Source: Dermabacteraceae bacterium TAE3-ERU27
GTDB taxonomy: Bacteria > Actinomycetota > Actinomycetes > Actinomycetales > Dermabacteraceae
Assembly: GCA_019218415.1 (NCBI GenBank)
Contig: JAHUUL010000002.1
Location: forward strand, 1 to 64,000
Reading direction: 5' to 3'
Length of the DNA stretch: 64,000 nucleotides
The first letter of the stretch is position 1. The number at the start of each line of letters is the position of its first letter. Below the pieces are notes generated by a model. That model saw only the letters and a list, made by a program, of their open reading frames with translations. It ran no database searches and had not been told where the DNA came from. Made by a program: the position numbers and the translations under genes. Of this stretch, positions 45,676 to 55,652 are shown one piece after another.

Positions 45676-47267
45676 AGCGTCACCACCTTGTCAGCCAGGT
45701 TGAGCAGGGACTTGCGGTGAGCCACCAGCAAAACGGTTCGTCCCTGCTGGGAAAGCTCGCGCACCACCGCCGCGATGGTCGCCTCGGAACCGGCGTCGAG
45801 GTGCGCGGTAGGCTCGTCCAAAATCACCAGGGGAGAGGGGGAGAGCAGGCAGCGAGTAAGCGCTAGCCGCTGCCGCTGGCCGACGGAAAGACCCACGCCG
45901 TCGCGCCCGATTGGGGAGTCCAGCCCCTCGTCGAGCCCGCTCAGCACGTGATCGAACCCGGTAAGTTTGCAGGCGTTTAACAGTTCAGCCTCGCTGTGGT
46001 TGGCGCCGAGCAGCTCTCGCACCGTACCGGGACTGAGCAGCGGCCTCTGCGGTAGCCACTGGAGCTGGCTCCAGAGGGTTTCGCGAGAGATCTGCGTCAG
46101 CGGCATATCTCCGTAGCGAATCTCGCCGGCATCCGGAGGTAAAAGACCCAGCATGGCGTGCACGGTGGTGGATTTTCCGCTGCCGTTAGCCCCGGCTAGG
46201 GCCACTATGCTGCCCGGCTCCACGGTGAAAGAAAGATCGTGTGGCGCGTAGCCGTTGCGGCTAGCTACCGATAGCCCGCTAACCGCGATGGTGGTCGAGT
46301 CGAGTGACGGGCATGTTTCGCTGCCATCGCTAACTAGCGGGGTGGCCAGCAGGTTAAAGGTTTCGTCCAGCGCTGCCAGACCGTCCGTAGAGGCGTGGAA
46401 CTGCGCGCCCACCTGCCGCAGCGGGAGGTAGATTTCCGGGGCCAGAATCAGCACCGCGAGCGCGGGAAACAGCTCCATGTTTCCCGATACCAGCCGCAGG
46501 CCGATGCTGACCGCGATCAGGGCCACGCACAGGGTGGCGAGCAATTCCAGGGCCATGGCCGATAGGAAGGCGTAACGTAGCGTGCCCATGGTGGAGTTGT
46601 AGTGCCGGGTGCCGAGCTCGTGCACCGTCTTTTCCGGACCGTGTTCGCGCCCCAGCGCGCGCAGCGTGGGCAGTCCCTGCACCAGGTCCATGACTTGCGA
46701 CCACAGCTCGCGCATGTCGAGCAGCAAACGTTCGCTGCGTCCCTGCGTGAGCAGGCCGATCAGGATCATGAATACCGGAATTAGCGGCAGGGTGAAGCCC
46801 GCGATTAGCGCGCTCGTCAGATCCAGGTAAGCGACCACCGCGAGACAGATGGGGGTGACGGTCGCGGCGAGCAGTAGCTGCGGCACGTAGGAGGTTAGGT
46901 AGGGACGCAGGTTATCGAGCCCCTTGGTGGCCAGCGCGGTTACGTCGGCTCCCCGGTCGGCCAAGACCCGCGGGGAAGTCTGTGCAGTGTGCCGAACCAG
47001 GTCGGAACGGAGCTGCGAGATGGTGTCGGTTGCCGCTCGGTGGGCGTAGCGCTGCTGGCCAAAGAGAGCCAGCGCCCGCAGCGCGAGGGACACCGCCGCG
47101 ATGCTGAGCAGGCCGGGACTTGCCAGCGGGGAAACGCCGGATACGAGCAGATCTGCGCCTATCTTGCCGAGCGAGAGCGCGGTGGCGATAACGCAGAACG
47201 TCTGCAGCAGCCCGAGCAGCGCGGTGCGAATAACGTGAACGCGCGCCGCCCGCACATTCCGGATCAA
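45672..47267 (-). CDS. cydD: Thiol reductant ABC exporter subunit CydD
   Basis: A 531-residue partner of CydC. The membrane domain is followed by Walker A ALAGANGSGKSTT, signature LSVGQRQRLALTRCLL and Walker B LVILDEPTAHLDAG. The order cydA-cydB-cydD-cydC is kept. A 73-base gap separates it from cydB, with a ribosome-site-like GGAGG just upstream of the start. Confidence 0.92.
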   Translation of the reverse strand: MIRNVRAARVHVIRTALLGLLQTFCVIATALSLGKIGADLLVSGVSPLASPGLLSIAAVSLALRALALFGQQRYAHRAATDTISQLRSDLVRHTAQTSPRVLADRGADVTALATKGLDNLRPYLTSYVPQLLLAATVTPICLAVVAYLDLTSALIAGFTLPLIPVFMILIGLLTQGRSERLLLDMRELWSQVMDLVQGLPTLRALGREHGPEKTVHELGTRHYNSTMGTLRYAFLSAMALELLATLCVALIAVSIGLRLVSGNMELFPALAVLILAPEIYLPLRQVGAQFHASTDGLAALDETFNLLATPLVSDGSETCPSLDSTTIAVSGLSVASRNGYAPHDLSFTVEPGSIVALAGANGSGKSTTVHAMLGLLPPDAGEIRYGDMPLTQISRETLWSQLQWLPQRPLLSPGTVRELLGANHSEAELLNACKLTGFDHVLSGLDEGLDSPIGRDGVGLSVGQRQRLALTRCLLSPSPLVILDEPTAHLDAGSEATIAAVVRELSQQGRTVLLVAHRKSLLNLADKVVTL

Positions 47268-47340
47268 ACGGGGATCCAGCGGCGGACGGCGCGTGTCGGA
47301 TGCGGTGCGACCGGAAATTGGTCGACCTCCTTAGTTGATG

Positions 47341-48405
47341 TCAGACCGAGAAGTTCTGAGCGATCTTTTCTTTCGCCTTCAAGAGTAGACCGTTTTCGGC
47401 GGGCGCGGAGCTATCGGCCACGCGGTCGCGGAATACCCAGTAGGCCCAGATCTGGTAGGCCAGCACGAACGGCAGGATCAGCACGGTCGCGACGGTCATC
47501 ACCAGCAGGGTGTATTCGGTGGAAGAAGCCTTCGCGATCGTCAGGGAGGTGCTCGGATCGGGGTTGCCCGGCAGCACGTTCGGGAATAGGCAGCCGAACA
47601 GGAACGCCGAGGCCATTGCGATGGCGAAGCAGGAGGTCCAGAACGATGCCTTTTCGAGCTTCTTAGCGTGCAGCGGAACCAGCGCGATCAGCGCAAGGGC
47701 CGCCAGCACCAGCGGGATCCAGGTGAGTGCCTTGCCGTTGAACATGAGCTGTGCCCAGACCAGGAACACGGCGCCACCGAGGATGACCGGGATGAACAGC
47801 TTGCCAGCCAGCTTGTTGGCGTCCTCACGGATCTGCCCCTCGGTCTTAATCGCCAGGTAGAGGGTGCCGTGCATCCAGAAGAGGAGAACGAACACCACAC
47901 CACCGAGCAGGCCGAACGGGTTCAGCAGCCCGAGCAGGGAGGTGGTGACCTCACCCTGCTTGTTGATAGCTACGCCCTGCACGATATTGGCGAAAGCGAC
48001 GCCCCACAGCAGGGAGGGGAAGAAACCGCCGATGAAGTGCATCAGGTCCCAGTTCTTACGCCAGCGCGGAGAATCGGACTTTTCGCGGTACTTGAAAGCG
48101 CAGACGCGCACGATCAGCGCCACGAGGATTGCCAGCAGCGCCAGGTAGAAACCTGAGAAGAGGGTGGCGTACCAGGCCGGGAAAGCGGCGAACATGGCGC
48201 CGCCACCGACGAGCAGCCAAACCTGATTGCCGTCCCAGACCGGGCCGATGGTGCGCAGCATGACGCTCTTGCGTTCATCATCGCCCTTGCCCAGGAACAG
48301 CACGTTCATGCCGACGCCGAAGTCGAAGCCTTCCAGCACGAAGTACCCGGTGAAGAGTACCGCGATCAGGGTAAACCAGAGGATCTGGAGAAAAGTCATA
48401 TCCAT
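47341..48405 (-). CDS. cydB: Cytochrome bd ubiquinol/menaquinol oxidase subunit II
   Basis: A 354-residue polytopic membrane subunit. The N-terminus ILWFTLIAVLFTGYFVLEGF with DFGVGMN, and GPVWDGNQVWLLVGGGAMFA, are diagnostic of CydB. It supports the high-affinity oxidase for microaerobic growth. It lies 31 bases downstream of cydA. Confidence 0.95.
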   Translation of the reverse strand: MDMTFLQILWFTLIAVLFTGYFVLEGFDFGVGMNVLFLGKGDDERKSVMLRTIGPVWDGNQVWLLVGGGAMFAAFPAWYATLFSGFYLALLAILVALIVRVCAFKYREKSDSPRWRKNWDLMHFIGGFFPSLLWGVAFANIVQGVAINKQGEVTTSLLGLLNPFGLLGGVVFVLLFWMHGTLYLAIKTEGQIREDANKLAGKLFIPVILGGAVFLVWAQLMFNGKALTWIPLVLAALALIALVPLHAKKLEKASFWTSCFAIAMASAFLFGCLFPNVLPGNPDPSTSLTIAKASSTEYTLLVMTVATVLILPFVLAYQIWAYWVFRDRVADSSAPAENGLLLKAKEKIAQNFSV

Positions 48406-48436
48406 GATTCAGTGTCCTTTCCAGTGACCTGATCGA

Positions 48437-50011
48437 TCAGTAACCGAAGGACAGCGAAACGTCTTTCGCGTCCTCTTTGTCGTCACCGGTGGCGGGCAGT
48501 GCGATTCCCTTTGCGGTGTAGCGGTGCATGAGTCGGTACCAAACTACCGCGAGCACGCCGTACAGCAGAGTGAACACCACTAGGGAGGTGATAACAATCC
48601 ACGAGGGGTGGTTAGAAACGCCCTGCATGGTCATCAGGCGAACCATCGGATCGCCGGTCGGGTTCGGTGCGACAACCCACGGCTGGCGGCCTACCTCGGT
48701 GAAGATCCAGCCGAAGGAGTTAGCGAGGAACGGCATCGGGATGCACAGCAGTGCGAAAGAAGAGAGCAGCTTCGAATTGGTGAGCCCCTTCTTGGCAAGG
48801 AGATTGCCCTTCTTGTTCTCGCGGGTCACCCACAGTGCCCAGAAAGCCAGGATCGCGGCGAAGCCCGCAAGCCCGATCATGAGGCGGAAGGACCAGTAGG
48901 TGGTGAAGAGATCGGGGGTATAGTTAGCGGGAACCACCTCGCCGTTCGGCAGGGTTACCGTCTCGCCAAACTTTTCCTTGTACTCCTTCTCCAGCTCCAG
49001 CACGCCCTTAACTTCGGCGTTCGGGTTCCAGGTAGCCAGGATCGAGAGCAGGTAGGGGATGGTGATGACGTCGGTTACGTCTTCACAGTTGGTATTGAAA
49101 GCGTCGGGGCTGCCCAGGGTGAGGATCGAGAACTCGGCACCCTTCTGGGTGTGGCAGAGAGCCTCCGCGGAAGCCATCTTGATCGGCTGCTGCTGGAACA
49201 TCAGCTTCGCCTGCCAGTCACCGGTCAGACCGACAACCACGCCGGCAATAAGCATCCAGGTGACGCCCAGACGTACCGCCGGGCGGAAGATGGTGCGTGC
49301 CTGCTTGATGTGGGCAGCGCCCTCTTCGGTTTCGACGCCGAGCTTTTCACCCTTCTGGGTGTGGCGGATCATGTGCCATACGGAAATGCCCGTAACGAAG
49401 CAGGCCGCGGTGAGCCAGGCGGCGCTAATCACGTGGGGGAACGTGGCGAGTGTGGTGATGTTAGTCAGCACGCCAAAAATGCCGCCCTGTGAGGGGTCGA
49501 GTTCCGCACGTCCGGTTTCCGGGTTGAACACCGCGGCTACCGGATGCTGCATGAAGGAGTTTGCGGCCAGAATGAAGTAGGCGGAGAGAGCGGTGCCGAG
49601 GGCTACCATCCAGATGCTAAGCAGGTGAATCTTCTTGGGGAGCTTGTCCCAGCCGAAGATCCACAGGCCGAGGAAGGTGGATTCCATAAAGAATGCGAGC
49701 AAGCCCTCGAGGGCGAGCGGAGCGCCGAAGATGTCGCCCACGAAGATGGAATACTTCGACCAGTTCATACCGAACTGGAACTCCTGCACGATGCCGGTGG
49801 CGATACCGATGCCGAAGTTGATGATTAGCAGCTGGCCAAAGAACTTAGTGATCTTGACCCACGCAGCGCGCTTTTCATCGTCCTTGGCGCGGTAGGCAAT
49901 CGTCTGCATTATCGCTACAAGCATGGAGAGGCCGATTGTGAGCGGCACAAAAATGTAGTGGTAAACGGTTGTGACACCGAATTGCCACCGGGCAAGGTCA
50001 AGGGCTTCCAT
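48437..50011 (-). CDS. cydA: Cytochrome bd oxidase subunit I
   Basis: A 524-residue heme-bearing subunit, oxidising quinol and reducing O2 to water. The N-terminus ARWQFGVTTVYHYIFVPLTI holds heme-ligand His; GRQPWVV is the conserved C-terminal motif, in the segment FTEVGRQPWVVAPNPTG. First gene of the cyd cluster. GAAGGAAA lies just before the ATG. Confidence 0.95.
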   Translation of the reverse strand: MEALDLARWQFGVTTVYHYIFVPLTIGLSMLVAIMQTIAYRAKDDEKRAAWVKITKFFGQLLIINFGIGIATGIVQEFQFGMNWSKYSIFVGDIFGAPLALEGLLAFFMESTFLGLWIFGWDKLPKKIHLLSIWMVALGTALSAYFILAANSFMQHPVAAVFNPETGRAELDPSQGGIFGVLTNITTLATFPHVISAAWLTAACFVTGISVWHMIRHTQKGEKLGVETEEGAAHIKQARTIFRPAVRLGVTWMLIAGVVVGLTGDWQAKLMFQQQPIKMASAEALCHTQKGAEFSILTLGSPDAFNTNCEDVTDVITIPYLLSILATWNPNAEVKGVLELEKEYKEKFGETVTLPNGEVVPANYTPDLFTTYWSFRLMIGLAGFAAILAFWALWVTRENKKGNLLAKKGLTNSKLLSSFALLCIPMPFLANSFGWIFTEVGRQPWVVAPNPTGDPMVRLMTMQGVSNHPSWIVITSLVVFTLLYGVLAVVWYRLMHRYTAKGIALPATGDDKEDAKDVSLSFGY

Positions 50012-50471
50012 TAGTTTCCTTCAGAAGACGGGCTGGTTTTAATGATTCGTACGTTATCCGGTACCGGGAAAGAAATTGGGACGAAAGTCCCGAAAATGGC
50101 ACCCTAAAAGCAAAAAAATGCGCTTTGACCAGTAGCAACACTGTTCTGACGCCTTGTCAGTTTATCAGTCTTTTTTGGGTGTCGAGTATGTTTCGCGCTC
50201 CCTTCCTCTGATGTTGCGGTGTGCTGTGCCATACTGGGGGGAGCGCTTCTCCGTCCCGCATCGGGCGGAGGAACCCCTGCCCGCGCCGGCAGCTCACGCG
50301 CGCCGCCGATTTTGGCGGCGCATCTACATTCGTGGCTGAGGCGGCACGGTTGACACGCTGCGCTCTTCCCAGGAGCCGCGCGACACGCAGGGGGCACATG
50401 ACTTCCGCCCGCAGGGCGATGACCGTCCCGTCCAGGGTGCGCTGGATTAGCGGACTAAAAGGAGCAGCCAG
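50012..50471. other. Divergent regulatory region between cydA and rne
   Basis: About 460 bases with promoters expected for cydA (minus) and rne (plus). Short reading frames are not supported. I looked for a Rex-type TTGTGA..TCACAA site near cydA and did not find one. A GGGAC-GAAA-GTCCC mini-hairpin lies at about 50081-50094 and a GC-rich hairpin at 50300-50321. TTGACA occurs at 50350-50355 without a convincing -10. Confidence 0.5.
50300..50321 (+). other. GC-rich hairpin in the rne leader
   Basis: GCGCCGCC (50300-50307) pairs with GGCGGCGC (50314-50321) around GATTTT. It lies 150 bases before the rne start. RNase E in E. coli autoregulates through leader hairpins; a similar role here is only a guess. 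Confidence 0.4.
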
Positions 50472-53222
50472 ATGGCTGAACATATCGACACCCCCCATGC
50501 CGAGGGAACGCCCCGCAGGCGTGAGCGTCGCCGGGCAACGGCTCCCGCGAGCGCTCCGAGCGTAGAGGCGCCCCCGGTCTCCAGCGAAACTCGTTCCACC
50601 ATGGTGGCCGCGCAGCCCGCGGAGGCAGTGGTTGTGGCCCCCGCCCCGCAGCGTCGTCGGCGCCGCGCGGTAGCGGCCCCGGCGGGCCCCCCGCAGGTGG
50701 TCGAGCTGCCGCAGGCGGAAAACAGGGCCGAACCGAAGACTTCCGTCGCGCCGCAGACGGAGGGTGTGACGGACGCTCCCGTGGAAAAGCCTCGCCGCAG
50801 CAGAAATTCCCGCCGTGCGGCAGAACCGGCTGAAAAAAAGACCGAGCCGTCCGCTCAGGAAGAGACCCGGACCGAGTCCGCGCCCACCGGTGAGGTTGCC
50901 AAGGAGGAAACCGAGCAGGCTTCGCAGGAAGAGGGGCGCCCGTCGCAGCGCAAGCGTCGCAGCCGTAGCGGTAAGCGCAAGGACGCGCAGCCCGAGAAGC
51001 CGCAGGAGGCGGACGGAACTCCCGAGGTTGAAAGCTCCGAAAACAAGGAAAGCGCCGAAGCCGCTTCCGCCCCGGTTTTCGTGGCTCCCGGACGAGAAGA
51101 TCGCTCCGCCATCTTGGACGATCTGGCCAACCTGGCCCAGCAGCACAAGGCGTCGCCCCAGGACGAAGAAAAAGCGCAGGAAACTAACGCTGCACGCCTG
51201 GACTTCGCCTCCCTCCTGTTCCAGGCTCCCGTGGCCACCACTGTGGGTGAGCCAGACGCGGAAGACGAGGACGAAGCTGCAGACGAAGAAAACGAAGATG
51301 GCGCCCCCCAGCGCCGTCGGCGTCGCCGCGGTGGGCGCGGTCGGCGCGGACGCGGCCGCAGCGAAGAAAATTCGGAGGAGGAATCCTCTGAAGAAGCTGC
51401 TGACGAAACTTCCGATGACGAACAGGCGGAAGAAAGCAGCACCCGTCGTCGCCGTCGCCGCCGCCGCAACGGTAGCCAGGGCGAGGAGGGCGCGAGCGAC
51501 GATCCGCCGAACACCGTAGTGCGCGTGCGCGAAGGCCGCGATGAGGTTAGGGCCGTAAAAGGCTCTACCCGCCTGGAGGCAAAGAAGCAGCGTCGCAGGG
51601 AAAGCCGAGACGCGGGCCGCCGCAAGACCTCGATCACGGAAGCCGAGTTCCTGGCTCGCCGCGAGGCCGTTAAGCGCTCCATGGTTGTGCGCGAAGCCGC
51701 CGGCCGCACTCAGATTGCGGTTTTGGAAGACGACATCCTGGTCGAGCATTACGTAGCGCGTAAATCCCAGACCTCCATGGTCGGCAACGTCTACCTCGGC
51801 AAGGTGCAGAACGTGCTCCCCAGCATGGAGGCGGCCTTCGTAGATATTGATCGCGGACGCAACGCCGTGCTCTATGCGGGGGAGGTCAACTGGGACGCTG
51901 CGGGCCTGGACGGGCAGCCGCGTCGCATCGAGCTTGCGCTCAAGCCGGGAGACTCGGTTCTGGTCCAGGTGACCAAGGACCCGATCGGCCACAAGGGCGC
52001 GCGCCTGACCAGCCAGATCTCACTTCCTGGCCGCTACCTGGTGTTCGTGCCGGGCGGCTCCATGACCGGCATCTCCCGCAAGTTGCCCGACAACGAGCGC
52101 ACTCGCCTGAAGAAGATCATGCGTCAGATCATCCCCAAGGACGCTGGCGTGATCGTGCGTACCGCCGCCGAGGGGGCGAGCGAGGAAGAGCTGACCCGCG
52201 ACGTCGAACGCCTGCGCAAAGAGTGGGAGCGCATCCAGAAAGCGCAGGGGAGCAAGAGCGCCCCGGCCCCGCTCTCGAACGAGCCCGATCTGGTGATCAA
52301 GGTTGTGCGTGACGTCTTTAACGAAGACTTCACCTCGCTCGTGGTGCAGGGCGATAAGGCGTACAAGAACGTTCACGACTACGTCAGCTCCGTGGCACCG
52401 GATCTGCTCGATCGGGTAACCAAACACGTCGGCGAAAAGGACGTGTTCGCGAAGCACCGCATCGATGAGCAGCTCCTGAAGGCCATGGACCGCAAGGTCT
52501 ATCTGCCTTCCGGCGGTTCGTTGGTGATCGATCGCACCGAAGCCATGACTGTGATCGACGTCAACACCGGCAAGTTCACCGGTGCCGGCGGCTCCCTCGA
52601 AGAGACGGTCACCAAGAACAACCTGGAGGCGGCCGAGGAGATTGTGCGCCAGCTGCGCCTGCGCGACATCGGCGGCATCATCGTCGTGGACTTCATCGAC
52701 ATGGTGCTCGAGGCGAACCGTGACCTGGTTCTGCGACGCCTGGTGGAATGCCTTTCCCGGGACCGCACCAAGCACCAGGTGGCCGAGGTGACGAGCCTGG
52801 GCCTGGTGCAGATGACACGCAAGCGTGTCGGCCAGGGACTGGTCGAGATGTTCTCGCACGACTGCGAGCATTGCCACGGTCGCGGCATTGTGATTGACAT
52901 GCAGGGAAACACCGCGTCGTCCCCGTCACAGCAGGAGAAGGAGGCCCCCGCGCAGGGCGCCAAGCGCTCCCGCAAGGCGGCCAGGGCGAAGCGTGGCACC
53001 CGCGGTAACGCTAAGGAATCGGTGGCCGAGCTGGTCGACGAAAAGAACGCTTCCGACGTGCAGGTGCTGGCCAACGACGATAAAGCGCGAGAGATCGCGC
53101 GGGCGACCATCGCGTCTATTGCCGCTGCGGCATCAACGCACCATGAGACCCCCGAGGTTACTGTCGCTGGGCAGGTAGTAACCCCGGAATCGGCTTCCCC
53201 GGAGGCCGAGACCGAAAAATAG
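50472..53222 (+). CDS. rne: Ribonuclease E/G, actinobacterial type
   Basis: A 916-residue endoribonuclease for mRNA decay and rRNA processing. The catalytic core lies in the second half: S1 domain (VYLGKVQNVLPSMEAAFVDI), catalytic Asp in VIDVNTGKFTG and in IIVVDFIDM, and the zinc-link HDCEHCHGRG. The first ~400 residues are low complexity, alternating acidic blocks with Arg clusters (RRRRRRGGRGRRGRGR), expected to be disordered and RNA/protein binding; a shorter disordered tail follows the core. GGAG lies upstream of ATG 50472. Confidence 0.94.
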   Translation: MAEHIDTPHAEGTPRRRERRRATAPASAPSVEAPPVSSETRSTMVAAQPAEAVVVAPAPQRRRRRAVAAPAGPPQVVELPQAENRAEPKTSVAPQTEGVTDAPVEKPRRSRNSRRAAEPAEKKTEPSAQEETRTESAPTGEVAKEETEQASQEEGRPSQRKRRSRSGKRKDAQPEKPQEADGTPEVESSENKESAEAASAPVFVAPGREDRSAILDDLANLAQQHKASPQDEEKAQETNAARLDFASLLFQAPVATTVGEPDAEDEDEAADEENEDGAPQRRRRRRGGRGRRGRGRSEENSEEESSEEAADETSDDEQAEESSTRRRRRRRRNGSQGEEGASDDPPNTVVRVREGRDEVRAVKGSTRLEAKKQRRRESRDAGRRKTSITEAEFLARREAVKRSMVVREAAGRTQIAVLEDDILVEHYVARKSQTSMVGNVYLGKVQNVLPSMEAAFVDIDRGRNAVLYAGEVNWDAAGLDGQPRRIELALKPGDSVLVQVTKDPIGHKGARLTSQISLPGRYLVFVPGGSMTGISRKLPDNERTRLKKIMRQIIPKDAGVIVRTAAEGASEEELTRDVERLRKEWERIQKAQGSKSAPAPLSNEPDLVIKVVRDVFNEDFTSLVVQGDKAYKNVHDYVSSVAPDLLDRVTKHVGEKDVFAKHRIDEQLLKAMDRKVYLPSGGSLVIDRTEAMTVIDVNTGKFTGAGGSLEETVTKNNLEAAEEIVRQLRLRDIGGIIVVDFIDMVLEANRDLVLRRLVECLSRDRTKHQVAEVTSLGLVQMTRKRVGQGLVEMFSHDCEHCHGRGIVIDMQGNTASSPSQQEKEAPAQGAKRSRKAARAKRGTRGNAKESVAELVDEKNASDVQVLANDDKAREIARATIASIAAAASTHHETPEVTVAGQVVTPESASPEAETEK

Positions 53223-53236
53223 GTGACGAGCTACAC

Positions 53237-53295
53237 AGTGGTTGGCGGGTAAAAGCGCAGGCCTTTCGGCATGTCGCAGTTGACCCGCCACCACT
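53237..53295 (+). other. Long imperfect hairpin between rne and rplU
   Basis: AGTGGTTGGCGGGT (53237-53250) pairs with ACCCGCCACCACT (53283-53295) with one bulged base; an inner GCG/CGC stem is possible. No T run follows. It could be the rne terminator or a leader structure of rplU-rpmA. Confidence 0.5.
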
Positions 53296-53463
53296 ACAGC
53301 CGTAGTCTATTCGTCGGTGCATTTTTTAATGCCCCCACCATCGTGCCCGCCGAGGCGGTCACGAGACCGCGCCCCTCGCGAATATCTCGCGGCGGTGGCT
53401 GCGGACCGTGGCCCGGTAAGCGGGATCGCACGTTAAAGAACGTTCAAGAGAAAGAGCTGATTC

Positions 53464-53772
53464 GTGGTGTACGCAATCGTCCGCGCTGGCGGTCGTCAGG
53501 AGAAGGTGTCCGTTGGGGACGTCATCGAGATCAACCGCGTTGCGGGTGAGGCAGGCGACACTGTCGAATTCGCGCCGGTCCTGCTCGTTGACGGCGACAA
53601 GGTGACGAGCGACGCTGACGCTCTCGCCAAGGTCAAGGTGTCTGCCGAGGTTCTCGAGCACACCAAGGGCCCCAAGATCCGTATTCTTAAGTACAAGAAC
53701 AAGACCGGTTACAAGAAGCGTCAGGGTCACCGTCAGCAGCTGACCCAGCTCAAGGTCACCGGAATTAAGTAA
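53464..53772 (+). CDS. rplU: 50S ribosomal protein L21
   Basis: A 102-residue L21. [20 protein letters not shown] is the family N-terminus and [12 protein letters not shown] the C-terminal RNA-binding signature. GTG 53464 with an AGAGAAAGAG purine stretch upstream. Followed by rpmA after 16 bases; strong codon bias. Confidence 0.96.
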   Translation: MVYAIVRAGGRQEKVSVGDVIEINRVAGEAGDTVEFAPVLLVDGDKVTSDADALAKVKVSAEVLEHTKGPKIRILKYKNKTGYKKRQGHRQQLTQLKVTGIK

Positions 53773-53788
53773 GGGAGAGGTTTAAGCC

Positions 53789-54040
53789 ATGGCACATAAG
53801 AAGGGCGCTAGCTCCTCTAAGAACGGCCGCGACTCGAACGCTCAGCGCCTCGGCGTTAAGCGCTTCGGTGGCCAGGAAGTCCTCGCCGGCGAGATCCTCG
53901 TCCGCCAGCGTGGAACCCACTTCCACCCCGGCTCCGGCGTAGGCCGCGGCAAGGACGACACCCTGTTCGCCCTCACCGCTGGCACCGTCGAGTTTGGCCG
54001 TCAGCGCGACCGCAAGGTCGTCAGCGTAGTCTCTGCCTGA
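53789..54040 (+). CDS. rpmA: 50S ribosomal protein L27
   Basis: An 83-residue L27. [20 protein letters not shown] is diagnostic. It lacks the N-terminal extension cleaved in Firmicutes. GGGAGAGG precedes the ATG. Confidence 0.97.
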   Translation: MAHKKGASSSKNGRDSNAQRLGVKRFGGQEVLAGEILVRQRGTHFHPGSGVGRGKDDTLFALTAGTVEFGRQRDRKVVSVVSA

Positions 54041-54060
54041 GACGCTCGCAAAAACTTTTC

Positions 54061-54096
54061 AAGAGGGACGGGACCCGCACAGGGGCCGTCCCTCTT
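54061..54096 (+). terminator. Hairpin terminator after rpmA
   Basis: AAGAGGGACGG (54061-54071) pairs perfectly with CCGTCCCTCTT (54086-54096). There is no T run, as is frequent in actinobacteria; obgE starts 33 bases later. Confidence 0.7.
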
Positions 54097-54128
54097 GGGC
54101 TATCCGCACCCGCTCCTAGGGAGTTTTC

Positions 54129-55652
54129 ATGACCACGTTTGTTGACCGCGTAACCGTCCATTTGAAGGCGGGGGACGGCGGTAACGGCTGCGCCTCCATT
54201 CGCCGCGAGAAGTTCAAGCCGCTGGCGGGCCCCGACGGGGCCAATGGCGGGCACGGCGGGGGCATCGTGCTGCGGGTAGATCCCGACGTCACCACCCTGC
54301 TGCCTTTCCACCACAGGCCGCACCGCACCGCCGATTCCGGCGGATTCGGGAAGGGCGACTTCCGGCACGGAGCCAAGGGGGAGGACCTGATCCTCAGCAT
54401 TCCCGACGGCACCGTGGTGAAAACCCCCGAAGGCAAGGTCATCGCCGACATGGTGGGGGCAGGCGCGGAACTCGTGGTGGCGCGCGGCGGACGCGGTGGA
54501 CTGGGCAACGCGGCGCTGGCTTCGGCCAAGCGCAAGGCCCCCGGTTTCGCCCTGCTGGGCGAGCCCGGTGAGGAACGCCGCGTAATGCTGGAGCTCAAGA
54601 CCGTGGCCGACGTGGCGCTGGTCGGCTACCCGAGCGCGGGCAAGTCTTCGCTGATCGCGGCGATGTCGGCCGCACGTCCGAAGATCGCCGACTACCCGTT
54701 CACGACCCTGACCCCGAACCTGGGCGTGGTAGAGGCCGAGCAGTTCCGCTACACGATCGCCGATGTGCCCGGGCTTATTCCCGGCGCGAGTGCGGGCAAG
54801 GGGCTGGGCCTGGACTTCCTGCGTCACATCGAGCGCTGCCACGTTATCGTGCACGTGCTTGACGCGGCGACTCCGGAATCTGACCGCGATCCGCTACAGG
54901 ACCTGGAAACCATCGAGGGGGAGCTGCGCGCCTACGCCGATAGGCTGGTGGGCGACAGCGACGCCGGTCAGCGTATTCCGCTAATGGAACGCCCCAGCGT
55001 GGTCGTGCTGAACAAGACCGATCTGCCGGACGGTGCCGACATGGCCGAAATGGTGCGCGAACAGCTTGCCGCTCGCGGCACGCAGGTGCTGGAGGTTTCC
55101 GCGGTGTCCCGCAAGGGCCTGCGCGAGCTGGCATTCGTGCTGGGCGGCCTGGTGGAAGAAGCACGCGCGGCGCTGCCCGCACCGGAAGCGGCCCCGATCG
55201 TGCTCGCCCCCGAAGCGCTGGACGATAGCGGCTTCACGGTGACTCCCGAGCAGATGGACGGCCAGACCGCCTACCGTATTCGCGGCGAGAAGCCCGAACG
55301 CTGGGTACGCCAGACTCAGTTCGCCAACGACGAGGCCGTCGGTTACCTTGCCGACAGGCTTGCGCGCCTGGGCGTGGAGGATCAGCTTTATGCCGTAGGA
55401 GCGCAGGCCGGAGACACCGTGCTCATCGGCGAGGGCGACGACGCGGTTATCTTCGACTGGGAGCCCACCATGGTGGGCGGCGCGGAACTACTCGGTGCCC
55501 GCGGTACCGACATGCGCCTGGAAGACACCTCGCGCCCGACCCGGCAGGAAAAGCGCGAGGAGCAAAAGGCCCGCACCGCGGCCCGCCTGGACAGGCTGGC
55601 GGCCATGGAGCAGGAGCGCCGCGCCGGTCACTGGACCGATCCCACGACATGA
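54129..55652 (+). CDS. obgE: GTPase Obg
   Basis: A 507-residue ribosome-assembly GTPase. The glycine-rich Obg domain (1-158) has [16 protein letters not shown]1 is [16 protein letters not shown]3 is [11 protein letters not shown]4 is [10 protein letters not shown]-terminal OCT domain (about 360-440) and a charged tail follow, as in other actinobacterial Obg. The start follows GGGAG by seven bases. Its stop overlaps the proB start. Confidence 0.95.
   Translation: MTTFVDRVTVHLKAGDGGNGCASIRREKFKPLAGPDGANGGHGGGIVLRVDPDVTTLLPFHHRPHRTADSGGFGKGDFRHGAKGEDLILSIPDGTVVKTPEGKVIADMVGAGAELVVARGGRGGLGNAALASAKRKAPGFALLGEPGEERRVMLELKTVADVALVGYPSAGKSSLIAAMSAARPKIADYPFTTLTPNLGVVEAEQFRYTIADVPGLIPGASAGKGLGLDFLRHIERCHVIVHVLDAATPESDRDPLQDLETIEGELRAYADRLVGDSDAGQRIPLMERPSVVVLNKTDLPDGADMAEMVREQLAARGTQVLEVSAVSRKGLRELAFVLGGLVEEARAALPAPEAAPIVLAPEALDDSGFTVTPEQMDGQTAYRIRGEKPERWVRQTQFANDEAVGYLADRLARLGVEDQLYAVGAQAGDTVLIGEGDDAVIFDWEPTMVGGAELLGARGTDMRLEDTSRPTRQEKREEQKARTAARLDRLAAMEQERRAGHWTDPTT

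Noticed and set aside
50012-50170. Rex-type redox operator before cydA
   Set aside because: No TTGTGA-N-TCACAA type inverted repeat could be found in the region.
50350-50380. TTGACA promoter for rne
   Set aside because: The -35 hexamer is perfect, but no acceptable -10 lies 16-19 bases downstream.
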